NCBI GenBank assembly: GCA_964023275.1
Contig: OZ029921.1
Location: 14,735,306 to 14,799,305 of the forward strand
DNA: 64,000 bases
DNA from: Norana najaformis
Taxonomy: Eukaryota; Annelida; Clitellata; Crassiclitellata; Hormogastridae
Direction of reading: 5' to 3'
Made by a program: the position numbers and the translations under genes. How positions within the stretch are numbered: the first letter of the stretch is position 1; each line of letters opens with the position of its first letter. This document shows, in pieces, positions 1-23,560 of the stretch. The notes under the pieces are model-generated. The model saw only the letters and a program-made list of their open reading frames with translations. It did no database searches and was not told the origin of the DNA.

Positions 1-333
1 CTTGTGCTATCCCTTTGCATCGTCTTCCTCTTTCTCATTTTCTGCTGTTCCAGCTGCACCACTTGTTCTCTCATCAACTCTTTGCTAGTGATACTCAAGT
101 TAAGTGTATTCTGGAATAGGTTTTATAACAGGCCCTGAGAAATACCTCAACACTGTGAATTGAAAGAATCATCACATTGCCTTTAAAAGCTATTATTAAG
201 ATGACGGTCAGTTTGTTTGGAAACTGCACACAATATGACATTAATTTATTGTGGTACTCTGTAATAGTTGGCCTTTATTGATTAACCTTGTAAGTCTGCA
301 GTTTGTTTTTATTTCTTGGTTGTTACTTCTAAG
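1..333 (+). other. Intron of the MET-like gene
   Basis: AT-rich sequence leading into the acceptor TTCTAAG at 327-333. No exon is recognised in these bases, so the preceding receptor exon lies left of the window. Confidence 0.6.
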
Positions 334-10535
<10,202 letters not shown>

Positions 10536-11157
10536 TGCTTGTGCTACTGTCTGAAGCCAGTCCTGTTTCCTCTTGTGCTGCATTTTATACGACAGTTGAA
10601 GAAAGTCTGTTTTGAAAGAAGTTGTTGTGAGTTTCAGATAATGTTAAATCTGCTCTTTAGAGGAAGCCATAATTTCCTAAGAGTGGATTGTGATTGAAGG
10701 CAGAGATATTTTGCCAGGAGCCATGTCCAACAGCTGTTTTCAACATTGTGCTCATTCACTGATATTTGATATCCTCTAAACTTAAATCTGTCAAGATTGT
10801 GCATTTACAAACTCTTAAATTTGTTTCTCGTTACTCAAAATTTGGTTGTTGAGTTTGAGTTTTTGTGATACTGTCTCTAAATGTGAGGAGACATTTGAAT
10901 TTTATCTTCTGTTGTCATGAGGTCTTTTTGCTTAAGTTTGCATGAAGTGCTTTTTGGATGCTGTCCATCTGAAGTGGTTCAGTTGCTTCATTCATTTAAA
11001 GCGATGTGTTGCATCAAATTCAAATATGGCACTGTAAATATTAGCAAACATTTTATGTAAGAGCAAAAGTTCATATTTTAATCGGCTTGTTGAAACATCA
11101 AGTTGGGCCAACTGACGTTTCTCAGTCAATTGGCTGTGGATAAACTATTCATAAGCT

Positions 11158-11163
11158 AATAAA
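11158..11163 (+). promoter_or_regulatory. Candidate poly(A) signal of the MET-like gene
   Basis: An AATAAA hexamer lies 623 bases after the TGA stop. Further AT-rich sequence with AATTAAA-like hexamers extends to about 13130, so a longer 3' UTR is possible. Confidence 0.4.
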
Positions 11164-13536
11164 AAGATTCTTACTTGCTTATCAAAATGTCTTATTGGTT
11201 TTTTACTTAATACATGAGAAATGAAGTCATGAACATTTTTTTCAATCTGTTACTGTATATGGCAATACTGATAGATGTCGCAGTGGTCCTCTTCTCTTTG
11301 GGGAGCTTGATTTGTACTGACTACACGTTTGTATTTATCGAGTGGCATACAGCTGATCATAACTGAATTGTCCGAACGAGTCATCTGCTGACTGATCCCA
11401 CCATATTTACCCCTGTTATACTGTATTGATTTGAAGAATTCAAGTTGTTTGGGTGAAGTCAGTAGTCTGAGACTCACAGCCAATGTTTGTGTTCTGGTAT
11501 ATTTTAACTTGTTTGGCTTAAAAGACTTGGTTAGGAACACTGAGAAGACTGGTTAGGTAATCATCGACCCTGCAATGTCTGTTGTGATGTAGTATCATTC
11601 GTTAGGGACTGGTTTAACTGATTTTTATCCAGGTTGAAAGTAATTTGCAGGTATTGATGTAGCAAAAGGGATTTTGAGTTTTTTGGCTGAATCTCCATCC
11701 TGAAACCTGCCATGTTATACAAAATGCAGTGTACATGTTTTTTTTATAACTTTATATCTCATTCCATCTGTTAATGTCTGATTCTGGATGAAAGAGACTC
11801 ACATCTGGTGCATCATAAATTTTGTTTTAAGTTAAACTTAAATGAAGCAAATATCCTGCATTAAGTTAGCAGTGTTTTTGACAAATTTTACATGGGAACT
11901 TAGACGAATTATTGGCTGAAAAATATTTTCATCTTAACACAGCTTTTCATTCATTTCCTGCAGGTAGCTAGAGCCTGCAGGTAGCTAGAACCTGGAGTGT
12001 AGTCGTTATTCCATTTTTGCATATTTACTAAGCAGTTCAGTACCCAACATTATCCTCAAAATGGTTAAGTAATGTCCAGAGTTACAGAAATTGTCCCTTG
12101 GCTATCAATGCCAGTAAACCATTTCAATGACTGTAGTTTAGGGCGTTTATATAGATGGATGTGATTGCTATACATATAGCTGTGTGCTTTTGCCTCAACC
12201 TTTGCCAGTGTGCAGTTTTCTTTAGCTTTTTGTTTTGCATGATTGCCTTTACATTCGGCTGCATCTTTTTGCATTTAGTTTTCCTCTTTTTGTTTTGTGT
12301 ATAACTGCTGTTGCAACTGTTCTTCCTAAATGGTTTTCCTTGTAATTTTAATAATTACACTTTATAGACAGTTTTATTGTCATTTCTTTAATGGCAGTTA
12401 TCAGTTCAAACCTCAGATTATAACACTTAATGTGTTTCTTTCCTGTTCATCTTTCTGTTCTAAATTAAAGCTGGATATCTGATTTTAAGAAGATGAGCTA
12501 TGCAGATGCAGTCTAAACGCTCAAGATGCCAAAAAACTAAGTAAATGGGATATTAGCAAGATGTGCATAGCAATATTTCAAGCAAGGAAAATGAAATTAA
12601 ATGGCTTCTTGGTCAACACATTAGGAATATTCCACTACTGCTCAATTTTATTTATTTATTTAAAGCCGTACATCTTTCAGTACACTACATTATTTGTTTA
12701 TCAACAGTTTATGTTTTTATTCTTTGATGTCTTGTCTTCACTTAATGCTGTAAAATTATTCAAGATGTTACTCGTGCATCACTGGATTTTTAGCTTCTGA
12801 AGAACAAATTATTTTTATTTCAGCAGAAATTTCTTGGCTCTAGTTACTTGTGTTTTGTTTGGAGAGTTTTAGGAAGGTTTGGTTACCATTTCATTTCTAA
12901 CCTGTATGATAACACACTTTTGGCTATCTGAGGATTTGATGGCATGTTATTTTGATCAAATAAGGTGGCTATTGTAAGAAAATGAATGTGCTTGAATTGT
13001 ATTATTTGCTGTGGAACACAAGATTATTTTATCTTATTTGATGTATTTGAATGTGTTTAAATTTGAGATGAGTTATTTGTGTAGCTTTTTGGGATCACTA
13101 TATTTCTTTGAATTAAAGCACTGTTCTATGTTACTATATTTTTTGTGATGCTTTTGAAGAACCTGTCGAAGGTTCTGTAAATGGTTATCTGGCAGTTCTA
13201 AAAAGGTGTGTATGATTGTTGACAACTGAAACAGACTGCTGGATATTAGATAAAGCAGGGTAATTATTCTGGATCCTTTAAGCCAAAGAAAGACGAAACC
13301 TGTTTGGTGTCAATTTCTTGCCGTTTTGGAATAACCAGATGTCAGTTACTTCTTTGTACACCTACCCTTGCTATTGTTCGGAATATATCGTTTGTTGAGT
13401 GACCAAGTCATTTTGTGACCTTGGGACACAGTTGACAACTTGTTTGAATGCTTGCATTGTAATGCAGAGTGTGGATTTGGTTATGCAATGGCCAGCCAGC
13501 TTATCAGACTGAAATCAACTGTACACTGTAAAGCTG

Positions 13537-13708
13537 GGGCATGGTAGCCGATTGGCTAGACTGCTTGGCTCGTAACACCTAGAGCATGGGTTCAGGCCTC
13601 CACAGAAATGATGATTGTGTAAGGACTGTAAGCAAGTCCTTCACTCACACTTGCTCAGTGCCACTGATTGGTGCTTTGTCATTAGATAGTGGCACTTAAT
13701 ACATACAG
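13537..13708 (+). mobile_element. tRNA-derived SINE copy
   Basis: The head has an A-box-like stretch (GGTAGCCGATTGGCTAGA) and a B-box-like stretch (GGGTTCAGGCCTCC). The body then contains TCACTCACACTTGCTCAGTG and a TGGCACTTAATACATACAG tail. The same head, body and tail order recurs at 21017-21190, 29599-29772 and, inverted, at 37213-37350, which defines a dispersed family. Confidence 0.7.
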
Positions 13709-15091
13709 AAAAAGTAATGACCTTTATAATGACCTTTCTTGGTTCTTCAAAACATTTTGTTATGTGCACTGAGTTTTCTGCAGCCTGGAAAGATTTGGGC
13801 AAACCCAAAGGTTTACTAACTAGATTATTTTTACTACAAAAATACTCCATTGAACATGAGGAGTAAGTTTACAAATGCCTATTGTAAATGTATTACATGC
13901 ATCGTACTGTGTACAATTATGGTTCTCGGCATTCCACAGCGTTATGAAGCTAGTGATTATCTGTATCGTATGATAGATGTCCAAACTATCTGTAGCTTCC
14001 GACTTATTTTTGTTTGATCCTCTTACAGTTATTGTTGAAACCAAGAATTTTGTTTTTCTCTAATGCTCCATTTATGCCAGAGGATTTTCAGATTATCTTT
14101 TGTAGCAGATTTTGTTGATCAGGAGTAGGCAGCTGTGGTAGTATAATCATTTTTATTCAGGCAATGTAAGAAGCAAATAAGCATTAGCATTAACAGTGTG
14201 ACCAGCGTAACGTTATACAAGCACATGGCAGCTGCAGAAATCCACTATGTCTTAACTATCGCTGATGCGCATTTTCTGGCTTAATACTAGTGCCTTGTGA
14301 TGCTTGTACTGGTACCTTTGTCTGTGATGCATAGATTGATAATGACAGGTTAAGAAAGGTGTTTCTCTGGTTGCTTAAATCAGTGCCTTCTTCAACTGAC
14401 GGCAGCTTCCAGAGGAAATGCTTTTTTGGAACATTTCGTTTTGCATGGGTACAATTAACTCCAAATGGGAGCTTATATAGTTTTATAAAGTGTATTCTAT
14501 TCCATATTTATGTAAAGGTATGTGGCAGGAAGTGAGGAAGTTGTCGAGTGCTGCTCACAATCTAGCAACACTTAGAAACCAGTGATGGAATGGAGGTGGA
14601 AAGGGTCGTAAGTTCTTGTCCTAGGGTACTAGACAACATATTTGACTGATGGGCCAACAGTGTTGCTTTGTATTGAAGCAAAGTGCTTCTTGTGTTGCAG
14701 TGGAACAGAGGCCAAGAAAAGTCGAATCTAGTGCAACTTCTCATCTAGCTGAAAGGACTGACCTGTGTATCTGACACTTTAGGACTATTAAGTTTTTAAA
14801 TGTTAAATGTTAAAATTAAATCACAAATGGGACCATTTTTGGGAAATGTACATTCTGCAGCGTAATCGTTATTTTGTGTCTTGTCAATCACATTTTGCCA
14901 GTTGAACAGTTATCCAATGTGTAAAATGATCTTTTGGCTGTAACTTGCCTTAAAATTATTGTCTAATTATTGTCTAATGGTTGATGTATTTATAGCTGTT
15001 TAATGCACAATAATCTCAGTATCAACTTTGTTAATGTATCTTTCTTTTACTAATAAATCTAGAATTTCATATTCAGTGAGAGCTAAGTTAG

Positions 15092-15573
15092 GGGTCATCC
15101 ATAAAGAACGTATGCAAAAACGAAGGAGGGGGTCATGCAAATGCGGACAAAGGGGGAGGGGGTTACTGCCCATGCGGATGTCCGCATATAAATTTGGTAC
15201 ATGTACACAGCTTTTAATACAACCCATGCTTTAAACACCAACTTCAGTCAGATGACGCACTGTACTGTGCTGGTTCATCAGTAGTAATCATCCGTTGCAG
15301 ACAGCTAAAGAAACATTTCAAGGTTTCAACCTGTGTTAACCTTAACCCTGTCTATTTAGATCTTAGATAGCCATGTATGGTGCCATTGTGAGGTTCTTTT
15401 AAATAAGACAGAGCGAGTAGTTTATTAATGACATTTTACACAATGTTGGTCTTTTTCCGCTGGCTTTGGATTGCAGACATGTGCACAGTGGGAGGGTCAG
15501 GCCAGATGCGGACAAGGGGAGGGAGGGGTCGAAAGTAGTTCATTTTTTTGCAGATGTCCTTTATCAACGACCT
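15092..15573. mobile_element. Inverted-repeat (MITE-like) element, about 0.48 kb
   Basis: The left end GGGTCATCCATAAAGAACGT and the inverted right end (GGTCGTTGATAAAGGACAT read on the minus strand) are imperfect terminal repeats, each followed by an A-run and G-rich stretches. Inside are two copies of an ATGCGGACAA-plus-purine motif and a small palindrome ATGCGGATGTCCGCAT. The ends and overall size match the element at 42808-43299. No ORF is seen. The left edge of the 8.6 kb duplication (15328) falls inside it. Confidence 0.55.
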
Positions 15574-15736
15574 CTTATCTGTATTTCAAATGGATATTAT
15601 GCAAATGAAGCCATTTTAAAATACTCGTAGTATACAAAATTGTTTTTATTTCATGACTTCAGATTTGCTTAAACACCTGAAGCCCAATTTAAGTCATTAT
15701 AAGTATGACCAACACATGCTACACACCACACTCATT

Positions 15737-15742
15737 TTTATT
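15737..15742 (-). promoter_or_regulatory. Poly(A) signal after HAUS7 copy 1
   Basis: AATAAA on the minus strand, 55 bases beyond the TGA stop. The short spacing suggests a short 3' UTR. Confidence 0.5.
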
Positions 15743-16848
15743 TTATGTAATTTAATCTTGCAAAGCCAACAGAACAAATGTTTGTGGAGAGAGAGGTCAG
15801 TGAACTTTAACAATTGCCGAAGCAAAGGATGATGCATCCAGTGTTGTTGCGCCAGAAGCAAATGACTGTTCTGCCCGAAGAAGAGATTCCTCCAGAATTC
15901 CGACTGAAAATTTCAGTGAATTCATTAGACTTTCCAGCTGTGTACCTGCAGCCAATAAAAACAAGAAAAGGTAGGGTAAGGCAAACGCACATTAATTACA
16001 TATACATGTATCTCTGTTTACATACAACAATTGCACTTCATCACAGCGACATTTCCTTTCAGGTTAATTGTAGTTGTAACCACATTTCCTTAGTGAGCAA
16101 ATACACTAAATTGACAATATCTGCATTTTCCCATTAAATTAGGATACGAATCTGGAATGCAGCACTGATAGGCTGATGCATCAGTCACTGCCTGCTCTAA
16201 AACAGAAAAATATTTTAGAATAGAAATACAATCTGCATCCTTTTTACTCGAAAATCATCCGCATATGTTCAGAGATTGTCCATTTGTACGGTGCTGTAAT
16301 GTGTGTGTATCCGAACATTTGAACTCTTTCCTTGCCAGTGTATATTAGAGTTCAACAGCAGGCAAACAGTGCTCCAGTAGCGGAAAACTCTCCACTGGCA
16401 GACTGCTGCCTACGTGTAGAACGATTGACAACTGACACCTTGATCAAAATCCATCTGATTGAAGCGTTTATGCATATGGTTTTGCTCATGAGCTGGCACT
16501 CCACAGACTAGTGGCACTGTTTGTCCGAACGTATGAAACTATCAAACAAACTTCACAAAAGACAACCCTAGACAACCAAAGGAAACTAAATGTGTAATTG
16601 TAGCCACAGTCCCACAGGAAGTGGGCAAATTTATGTAGCACTGCACCATAAAAATGCTTCATTGTGGGCAATTAGTTATTAACAGTTATAAACAATAAAA
16701 AATTCAGGCATTTCTAAGTGTTTAGCAACAGCAACTGTTACTAAATGTGTGCATCTGGAATACTTGACAATTTCATTTTGGCCCACTGTTTACACCAGCA
16801 AACAGTAACCTGTGAGGCTCACAGTGCTTGGAAAGCTTTATTATAATC

Positions 16849-16914
16849 AATTTTGATGGCATTCTGCCAGAATTTTGATGGCATTCTGCCAGAAATTTGA
16901 TGGCATTCTGCCAG
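16849..16914 (+). repeat. 22-base minisatellite, three units (left copy)
   Basis: Three head-to-tail units of AATTTTGATGGCATTCTGCC plus AG; the third unit has one T-to-A change. Confidence 0.95.
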
Positions 16915-19636
16915 GCCATGCCTAAATGTCTTCAAACTGCTGCACTGGTCATTTGAGTAATAATTTCAGCTTGTCATGTTGCACAACTACGAATCCTGAT
17001 GTCATGCTTCCTTCGATATTAAGACTATTTATACTCCACACATGTCACAGGCTGTCACACAATAAAGTCACAAAGGCTTTCCATCACACAATCAGTCACC
17101 TTTTGCACTTTGTGGCTGGATCTGGTTCTCAGACATCTGTGTGAGCTCCGTGCGAATCCGAATGATGTCCTGTCGCATGTCTGTACAGAGAACTTTGAAA
17201 CTGGCCTTAGCTGCCTGAATTCCTGATATCATCTGCACAGGAAAAAGTTGTCTCATCATATAAAGCCAAGCATCACAAAACACACAACCTCCTAGAACTT
17301 TCATGAAAAGCATTACACCCAATCCCAGGACCAGATGTGTTATTTCCATCTAATCCACTCATCAGCTCTCACCATTCAAAGCATTTTATGGAGCTAAAGC
17401 TTAGTCTTGACTGAAATCTTGTTTTTCAAGAAAGTAGAAGGCCTAAAATAGTCAAGACTTACAGCCAAGGAAGAAACAGTCTTTGTCACTTTAGAAAAAG
17501 CACATGAGTTAGAGCCTCCCCTTAACTAATTTGTGTAAATACTGCGTTCTTCAATTCCAACACTAAAACCTGAGGCATTACAGTTCAGACCACCCAAGTA
17601 AGTAATAAAAGTAAGAGTTACTTAATTATTGATCAATGTCATCTAATCTGAAAACTTCTATAGCAACCTATCATAATACACAAGGCAGCAGCTGATGGTT
17701 GTTTCTAATGAAAACTATCCCAAAATCACAATCCCCTCCAATCAAGATCCATCAGGCCACAGGGACCAGAAGCAGGGTAAGACAGACTTTGTATAAAAGT
17801 ATTAAACGGGGCAACATCAAAGAGACAAATGAATTCAGAAGCAGACATGAAGTAAGGCAATGGCATAACTTAATCTTCAAGGAATGGAGTGCATTGCTAG
17901 AAGGATCTTATATCTAACACGCACATTAAACAGCAAACAGAGAATCCTCTCTTGCAGCCAGCATATGTAAACTTGGTCACAAGCCCAAGAAATTTACTTT
18001 TATCTTTCTTGGCTCAATCAAATTACCAACCAGTGAACAACTGATCTGACAGATAATATAAAATCAATTCGTAAAATGGCTCATTTCACATAAAAAGGAG
18101 TCAGGTCTTAATGCAATTCTGCATTCCATCACACTAGAATCAAGAACTTATTATTTTAGTATAAAATTATGAATCAGTTTTTCACAGCCCCTAAGCTGAG
18201 ATCTGTCAATGAACAAGTGATAATCTTTCACACGTACACAAGAAGGCGTTCAAAGTACTTAGCATTTACAAGTGCATCAAATCTAAGATAAATGCTATCA
18301 AAGACTACATAAAGTCCTCAAACACACTCACCAGTAGGAATTTTTGGAGCGAGGAATGCACACGTTTGAAACATAGTCCAATCTGACTCAGCTGAGGTGG
18401 TTTCTTGGCACACCAATGCTTCATATCGTTGTCATAGCAACATGAGAAACTTGTGATAAGCTGATCAAATTCGGACAAGACAAGCTTTACAGTCTGCTTC
18501 ACAGTAGCCTTTAATCTGGCATCTTTATCAGGACACTGGTGCTACAGTGAAAAAAACAAGGTAGCATTTCTCATACTACTAAACTGTAAAAAAATTCATG
18601 TTAAATTCTGCCTATTTTTGTGGTACCTGGGGTGGAATTGTCCACTATGAACCCACTGACAGTTTTTAAGTTGAGGTCTTTTGTGAAGGCAATCACATTA
18701 CTGTAATATTTTGTTCGAGAATACTTCATTTGAGAACCTGCAAATCTGAGAAATAATAAGGGTGCTGTATAACAATTAACAGCCTTCAGTGTACAACCAT
18801 GAAGCTTACGCCTCACAAAATAGTGCAAAGCTGTTAATGTTTGGAAAAAGGCAATCCAGAGTCACATCATTTATTTTCCAATAGGTTGTCATGAAGACTT
18901 AGAATCCTTTATTGAAGCAAGTATTTCCAATTATTACTCAATACATTTTCAATAACAGTACTGACAATACATTCTTCAACATAAAATTTGGTGGTCTGTG
19001 TGAAATTCGACCTTTTGTTCCGATTAATACGATTAATTGAGAATTACCACCTCCCCGCTATATATTGGTGTATTTTTTCACCCCACCACAGCCATTCCAC
19101 GGACAAGAACACCTTTTATTTTTAGTGTATCTGAAGCAAGTTTAGGTTGTTTGAAGGCAATCATCCAAGTTCCTCAAGGATGGACATGTCATTACAAGAT
19201 CCTAATCTTGCTTCATCGACCAAGTTGTTACACAAGCACTGCTGAGTTTTTAAAAAATTTTCTGCAGAAGCGCAGCAGTTGAAGCACTATCACTCTGAAA
19301 TTAATAATGACATTTCTATAATTTATTACCATTTTCTTGATGTCTTTGAGAACTTCTGTTTGCTTTAGAAGGGTTTTAGACAGGTGATTTGCATCCTCAG
19401 CCAACTGTGACAGACTTGGGATCTGAGCGCTAGACAAAATGACAAAGTCTTTCATTGAGAAATCATAGCAATGTCATGTTGATGAGCAAACATTCATGTA
19501 GCCCATTTTAAAAGCCTTTCTGATATACATCATAAAGATAAAAACTGCTAATAAAGAAGAATAAAGCAAAACACCTGCCATATGCGAATAGCCCTAGCAT
19601 TAACCTTCTTGCAAGCACTAACGTTTCACCAAAGAC

Positions 19637-19660
19637 AATAAGTAAGTAAGTAAGTAAGTA
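19637..19660 (+). repeat. AAGT microsatellite (left copy)
   Basis: About five AAGT units in a HAUS7 intron. The right copy at 28219-28242 has the same number of units. Confidence 0.85.
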
Positions 19661-21016
19661 TATTCTTTATTATCATTTCACATATTATCATATTCAGGTC
19701 TTTATCCAATACAGCAGCATAACTCTTCTAGTTATGTGAGCACTGTTCACTTACTGACAAATATAGTTTTCCTAATGACTTTACTATCATTTAGGCCAGT
19801 ATAGGTAGTGCTTTGTGAGGCACTTAAAATGCATTACTTACATACATACGCTACATACGCACGCACAGCAGCATCTTGACTCTCCTCAGGAGATTCTCAT
19901 AACAAGATTTTAAATTATATTACACTAAGAAAAGTATCATTTCTGTAAGATTTTTGCTGATACAAAACTCTTGAATCCAGGGTACACCTGATAATATTAT
20001 GCTACCTTTGCATAGTTGTGTTGCTGAAATCATTTATTTCTCTAAGGATGTACTTAGACCTAGAATGCTAAACAAGTGTAATGTAATAAAATTTAATTTC
20101 TTTACAAAAATGTTAGGAAAAGGGAAGGCCTACTCTGCAGAAGTTGGATAATTAAGACATAGAAATGGGAAAACCTAGGCAAAACTAAGTACAGATCTTA
20201 GCGTTAATGAGGCAAAATTTTCTGTAGCACACATAGCTTCTTTCAAATAAAAGCTAAGTTTTAAGGTGTAGTTCATGTACCTATTTAAAACAATTATGCC
20301 AAATAAATTTATCTATGGCACTCCATATGTACAGCTGGAAGTTCATGGCACCTGAAGTGGAAAATCAAAACAAAGAATACAAAGCCAAATTTATTAAAAA
20401 TTGCTTTCACTTCAAGACACAATTTTGTTTAAAAGCAGTTTTCCAGATCTGGCAGCCTCCATTCCAAAAGGCAGTTTGTAATTTTCTGGTAACCATCACA
20501 AGTCCAATGACTATGGCAGTAAGTAGCTTGAAGACTAGTCTTTTGCAATGATACTGCATGCTAATACTCACAAGCCCAATACGACCTGCAAGTACATTGC
20601 TACGTAAACACGTACTAAAGTTTTGGTCACAAAATACCATTTCAGTTTAATACAACCCTTGCCATAATGCAGTACTTAACACGGATCACAAAATCCAAGT
20701 TAAAACTAGAAAGAAATAAAATTCAACATTAAGAAATGAGATTACTTTTCTTTTTCCATTAGTCGTTTATCCTGTTTGTTGATTTCAATCTGTTTTACAA
20801 TGTCTGGTGGCAGCAGTTTGACCTCGGCCTTAAATGTATTCTGAACTGGTTGTCGAGAGGCAAGTGTATCGATAAAAGCACAGTCTGTGGAGAACTGGTC
20901 TGCCAGGTTTTTGTAACTACTAGTAACAGAAAGCAAATTTCATCTAGTGAAAACACTCATCATCACTAGCATAAGCAAGAAAAGACAACACCTTACAATA
21001 AGCATCACAGCAATAG

Positions 21017-21190
21017 AGCACGGTGGCCGACTGGTTAGAGAGTTCAGACTGCAACATAGATTATGTGGGTTTGAACCTCCTCCACTCAGATGGTTACAAT
21101 GAAGGAACCTTGAGCAAGTTTTTCACTCACACTTGCTCAGTGTCATCAACTGATGCTTAGTCATTATATATTGGCACTTGATAAATGCAG
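21017..21190 (+). mobile_element. tRNA-derived SINE in HAUS7 intron (left copy)
   Basis: The head GGTGGCCGACTGGTTAGAG is A-box-like and GGGTTTGAACCTCC is B-box-like, followed by the TCACTCACACTTGCTCAGTG body and a TTGGCACTTGATAAATGCAG tail. Same family as 13537-13708. Antisense to HAUS7. Confidence 0.75.
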
Positions 21191-22259
21191 AAATTAAATT
21201 ATATGTACGCACCTGCATATTTTGACAGCAAGCTGCAAAGGTTTTGCAAAGTTACTGAAACATGGCTATCTGACAGATCTAAAAGGTGCAACTTAGGATG
21301 AAAACAAGCAAATTCCTTTATTTAAAGTAGACGCTACATCATAATTTATTTTTTACCACAAAATATTAAGAAATTTTGTATTTTAAAATCACACAAACAA
21401 AAATCAAGCCTTAAATCTTGCATCAATAACAGCAGCTTTTAAAAAGTATGTTCGAAGTGGATGTGCGATCAAATATGCAAATGAATTACACTGCTACAAT
21501 ATAATACAAAATTTCTTTAACCTGCCATAAAGTCTATTCAGTGACACAGTTTCTTACAGCAGGTGAAGCAGACCTTACTTCTAAATGGGGACCTCAATTA
21601 TGACTTAGAAATCATGACAATGTCCAAATTCATTCCTTACTTTCTCAATTACACAAAGAAGAAAAGGTCAGCTTCAAAGCTTTAGATCGCTGCTGGAAAC
21701 TGATAAATTTATTTGGAGCTACAATTATATAGTTAAAGGTGTGCCAGTCTGGGACTGATAAATTTAAACATAGCAACTATAAATCACAATTTACATGTGA
21801 TAATTTGGAAACTGCTAAATCTGTACGTGAGACACACTTAAAAATATTCAAGTGTGATCCTAAAATACCGCTATATTATTACATCAAGCACTTATCAAGA
21901 CTTCTGCAGGTGCTGATGAATGACTGCTAAAATGTGTCATTTTCCTACCTTGGAGATATTCCCGGTCTGAGAACTGACCACGAGTTTGGGCTGTCAGCAT
22001 TATCAGCAATGCAGACCAAGTCCAGAAGCATATCCATAAACGCAATTTGGCGTGGACCTTGAGAAACTCCCTGTAGAAGAAAACTTTTTGAACTGGAATT
22101 CATCAAACATCATGAACAGAAAAATTAATTAAAACCAGAAAACATTATCATTTGCATTCTTGACAGATTGTCCAATAATTGTCAGATCACTGAAGAATAG
22201 ACAACTGCCCACAAAGAGGGCTTTTGTGCCACACAGACTTAACTGAACACTTAACTATT

Positions 22260-23560
22260 TGGGGTCATTCCATATCAATCAACCAGTACTAAGAGGATTG
22301 TACACCATCTTGGATTTTAAGAAAAATTTGACACACTTTCTATTAACGGACATAAAGAATTTCTGAAAATGTTGTTTGATTATCTCCATAAGTTTTGGAA
22401 TTACAAAATTTTAAACTTTTTTGTCATTTTGTGACCTCACATAACTGCATTTCTTCATGTTTAAGCAATTCCTCATATTGTCTTTTTTACGTTCTGCCAG
22501 TATTTTAAATAAATACATGTTACTAATACATAGTTTTTTCAGTGATTGTTAGGTCACAGTTGAAACTAGAGTTCAGGGAACTGTCTATCATGGCTGTTTT
22601 GGTAAGTAACCATCACTTTTGAATGGATCATTGGTTTCTTCAACACTCACTTCACAATCTGGGTGGTATGCATATCTCCAATAGTCATTGATATTAGATA
22701 GGAGTGGTTGAACTTCGCATACTGTAATAATTTGGAATGGCAGAGGACAAGAACTGGCATTGCCATCTGGGCTGCTGGACATCATCTGCTCCCATAAGCA
22801 GTCAACCAAGGCGGCAAAACATGAATCCATCCATTTGCTGGCCAGCAGCAAAATCAACAAGGTCTACAGCCACATTCTGAAGGCCTTCAAAACACCATGA
22901 TCAGCGATAGGGAGTACAAGCTCATTCTGGTTGAAGTCAAGAAGTATTAGGCCATGAAAGACCAGCTCTGTCAGAAGATCCAAACAGCTGGAAGCATCAC
23001 TGATAAGAGGGAAAAATGAGCTTATAAGGTGTGGCCAAAAGTAAGCTGCAAAAAAGGCTTACATCTCATTTATTAAAAAGCTCACAGTGCTCGAGTCACC
23101 CTGAGTTAGAGCTGTGTATGCCTGTGTATGCGCAGGCCTCGCTGGATCAATGAAGATGTGTGGATGTGGCAAGGCCATCCATTCCTCCGCCATATGAGTA
23201 GCTTAGGCAATCAATGTATTTTTCGCAAGCCTCGTGGGTGGGTTTGGCCAACATATAACCTTTGGTATCAACCCTAGTGGCTCCAGAACTGTGGGCTCCA
23301 TGGGGGGAGCTTGGCTAGTAAAGCATCAACCCCAGCTGCTCCGAACTATGGCTGGAAGGCACGGTGGGAGCTGAAATGGTTTCTACAATCTAGTTGATGC
23401 AGGACAGAAAAACACTAAGTGGCCCCAAATCGGGTGGTGGGACCTCTACAGACAAGCTGATGCTCGCCAGAAGACACTAGGTGGCCTCAAACCCCCATTT
23501 TACATCTACTCAACAATTAATACAATGATCAGGTTCAGTGAAGATCTGAGACAGTGATCC
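22260..23560. other. Intronic repeat-like block in HAUS7 intron 4 (left copy)
   Basis: Between exons 4 and 5 lies unassigned sequence. It opens with GGGTCATTCCATATCAATC, which looks like a transposon end. It includes a 90-codon minus-strand reading frame at 22588-22860 and a GC-richer stretch at 23090-23500 unlike the surrounding AT-rich intron. No protein family is recognised. The right copy holds the same block at about 30840-32110. Confidence 0.35.

Larger units (their letters stand above)
10536..15091. other. 3' UTR and intergenic DNA, no gene seen
   Basis: This 4.5 kb holds the presumed 3' UTR of the MET-like gene and intergenic sequence before the HAUS7 3' ends. I see no exon with a credible protein match on either strand. 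It contains a 17-base tandem duplication (CCTGCAGGTAGCTAGAG) near 11962-11995 and a SINE at 13537-13708. Confidence 0.6.

Noticed and set aside
15807..15992. Minus-strand frame CLTLPFLVFIGCRYTAGKSNEF...
   Set aside because: It is the wrong frame of the same exon; it reads through the acceptor and does not match the phase left by the previous exon.
15814..16137. Plus-strand frame (MPKQRMMHPVLLRQKQMTVL...) also open at 24393-24668
   Set aside because: It is the antisense of the HAUS7 last exon. The minus-strand frame entering from the AG acceptor at 15946 has the right phase (Gly codon split with exon 9) and a family-like C-terminus, so the plus frame is a shadow.
20315..20640. Overlapping plus and minus frames of 77-78 codons, repeated at 28897-29222
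   Set aside because: They lie in a HAUS7 intron between exons that already join in phase. No domain, no splice need; repetition only reflects the 8.6 kb duplication.
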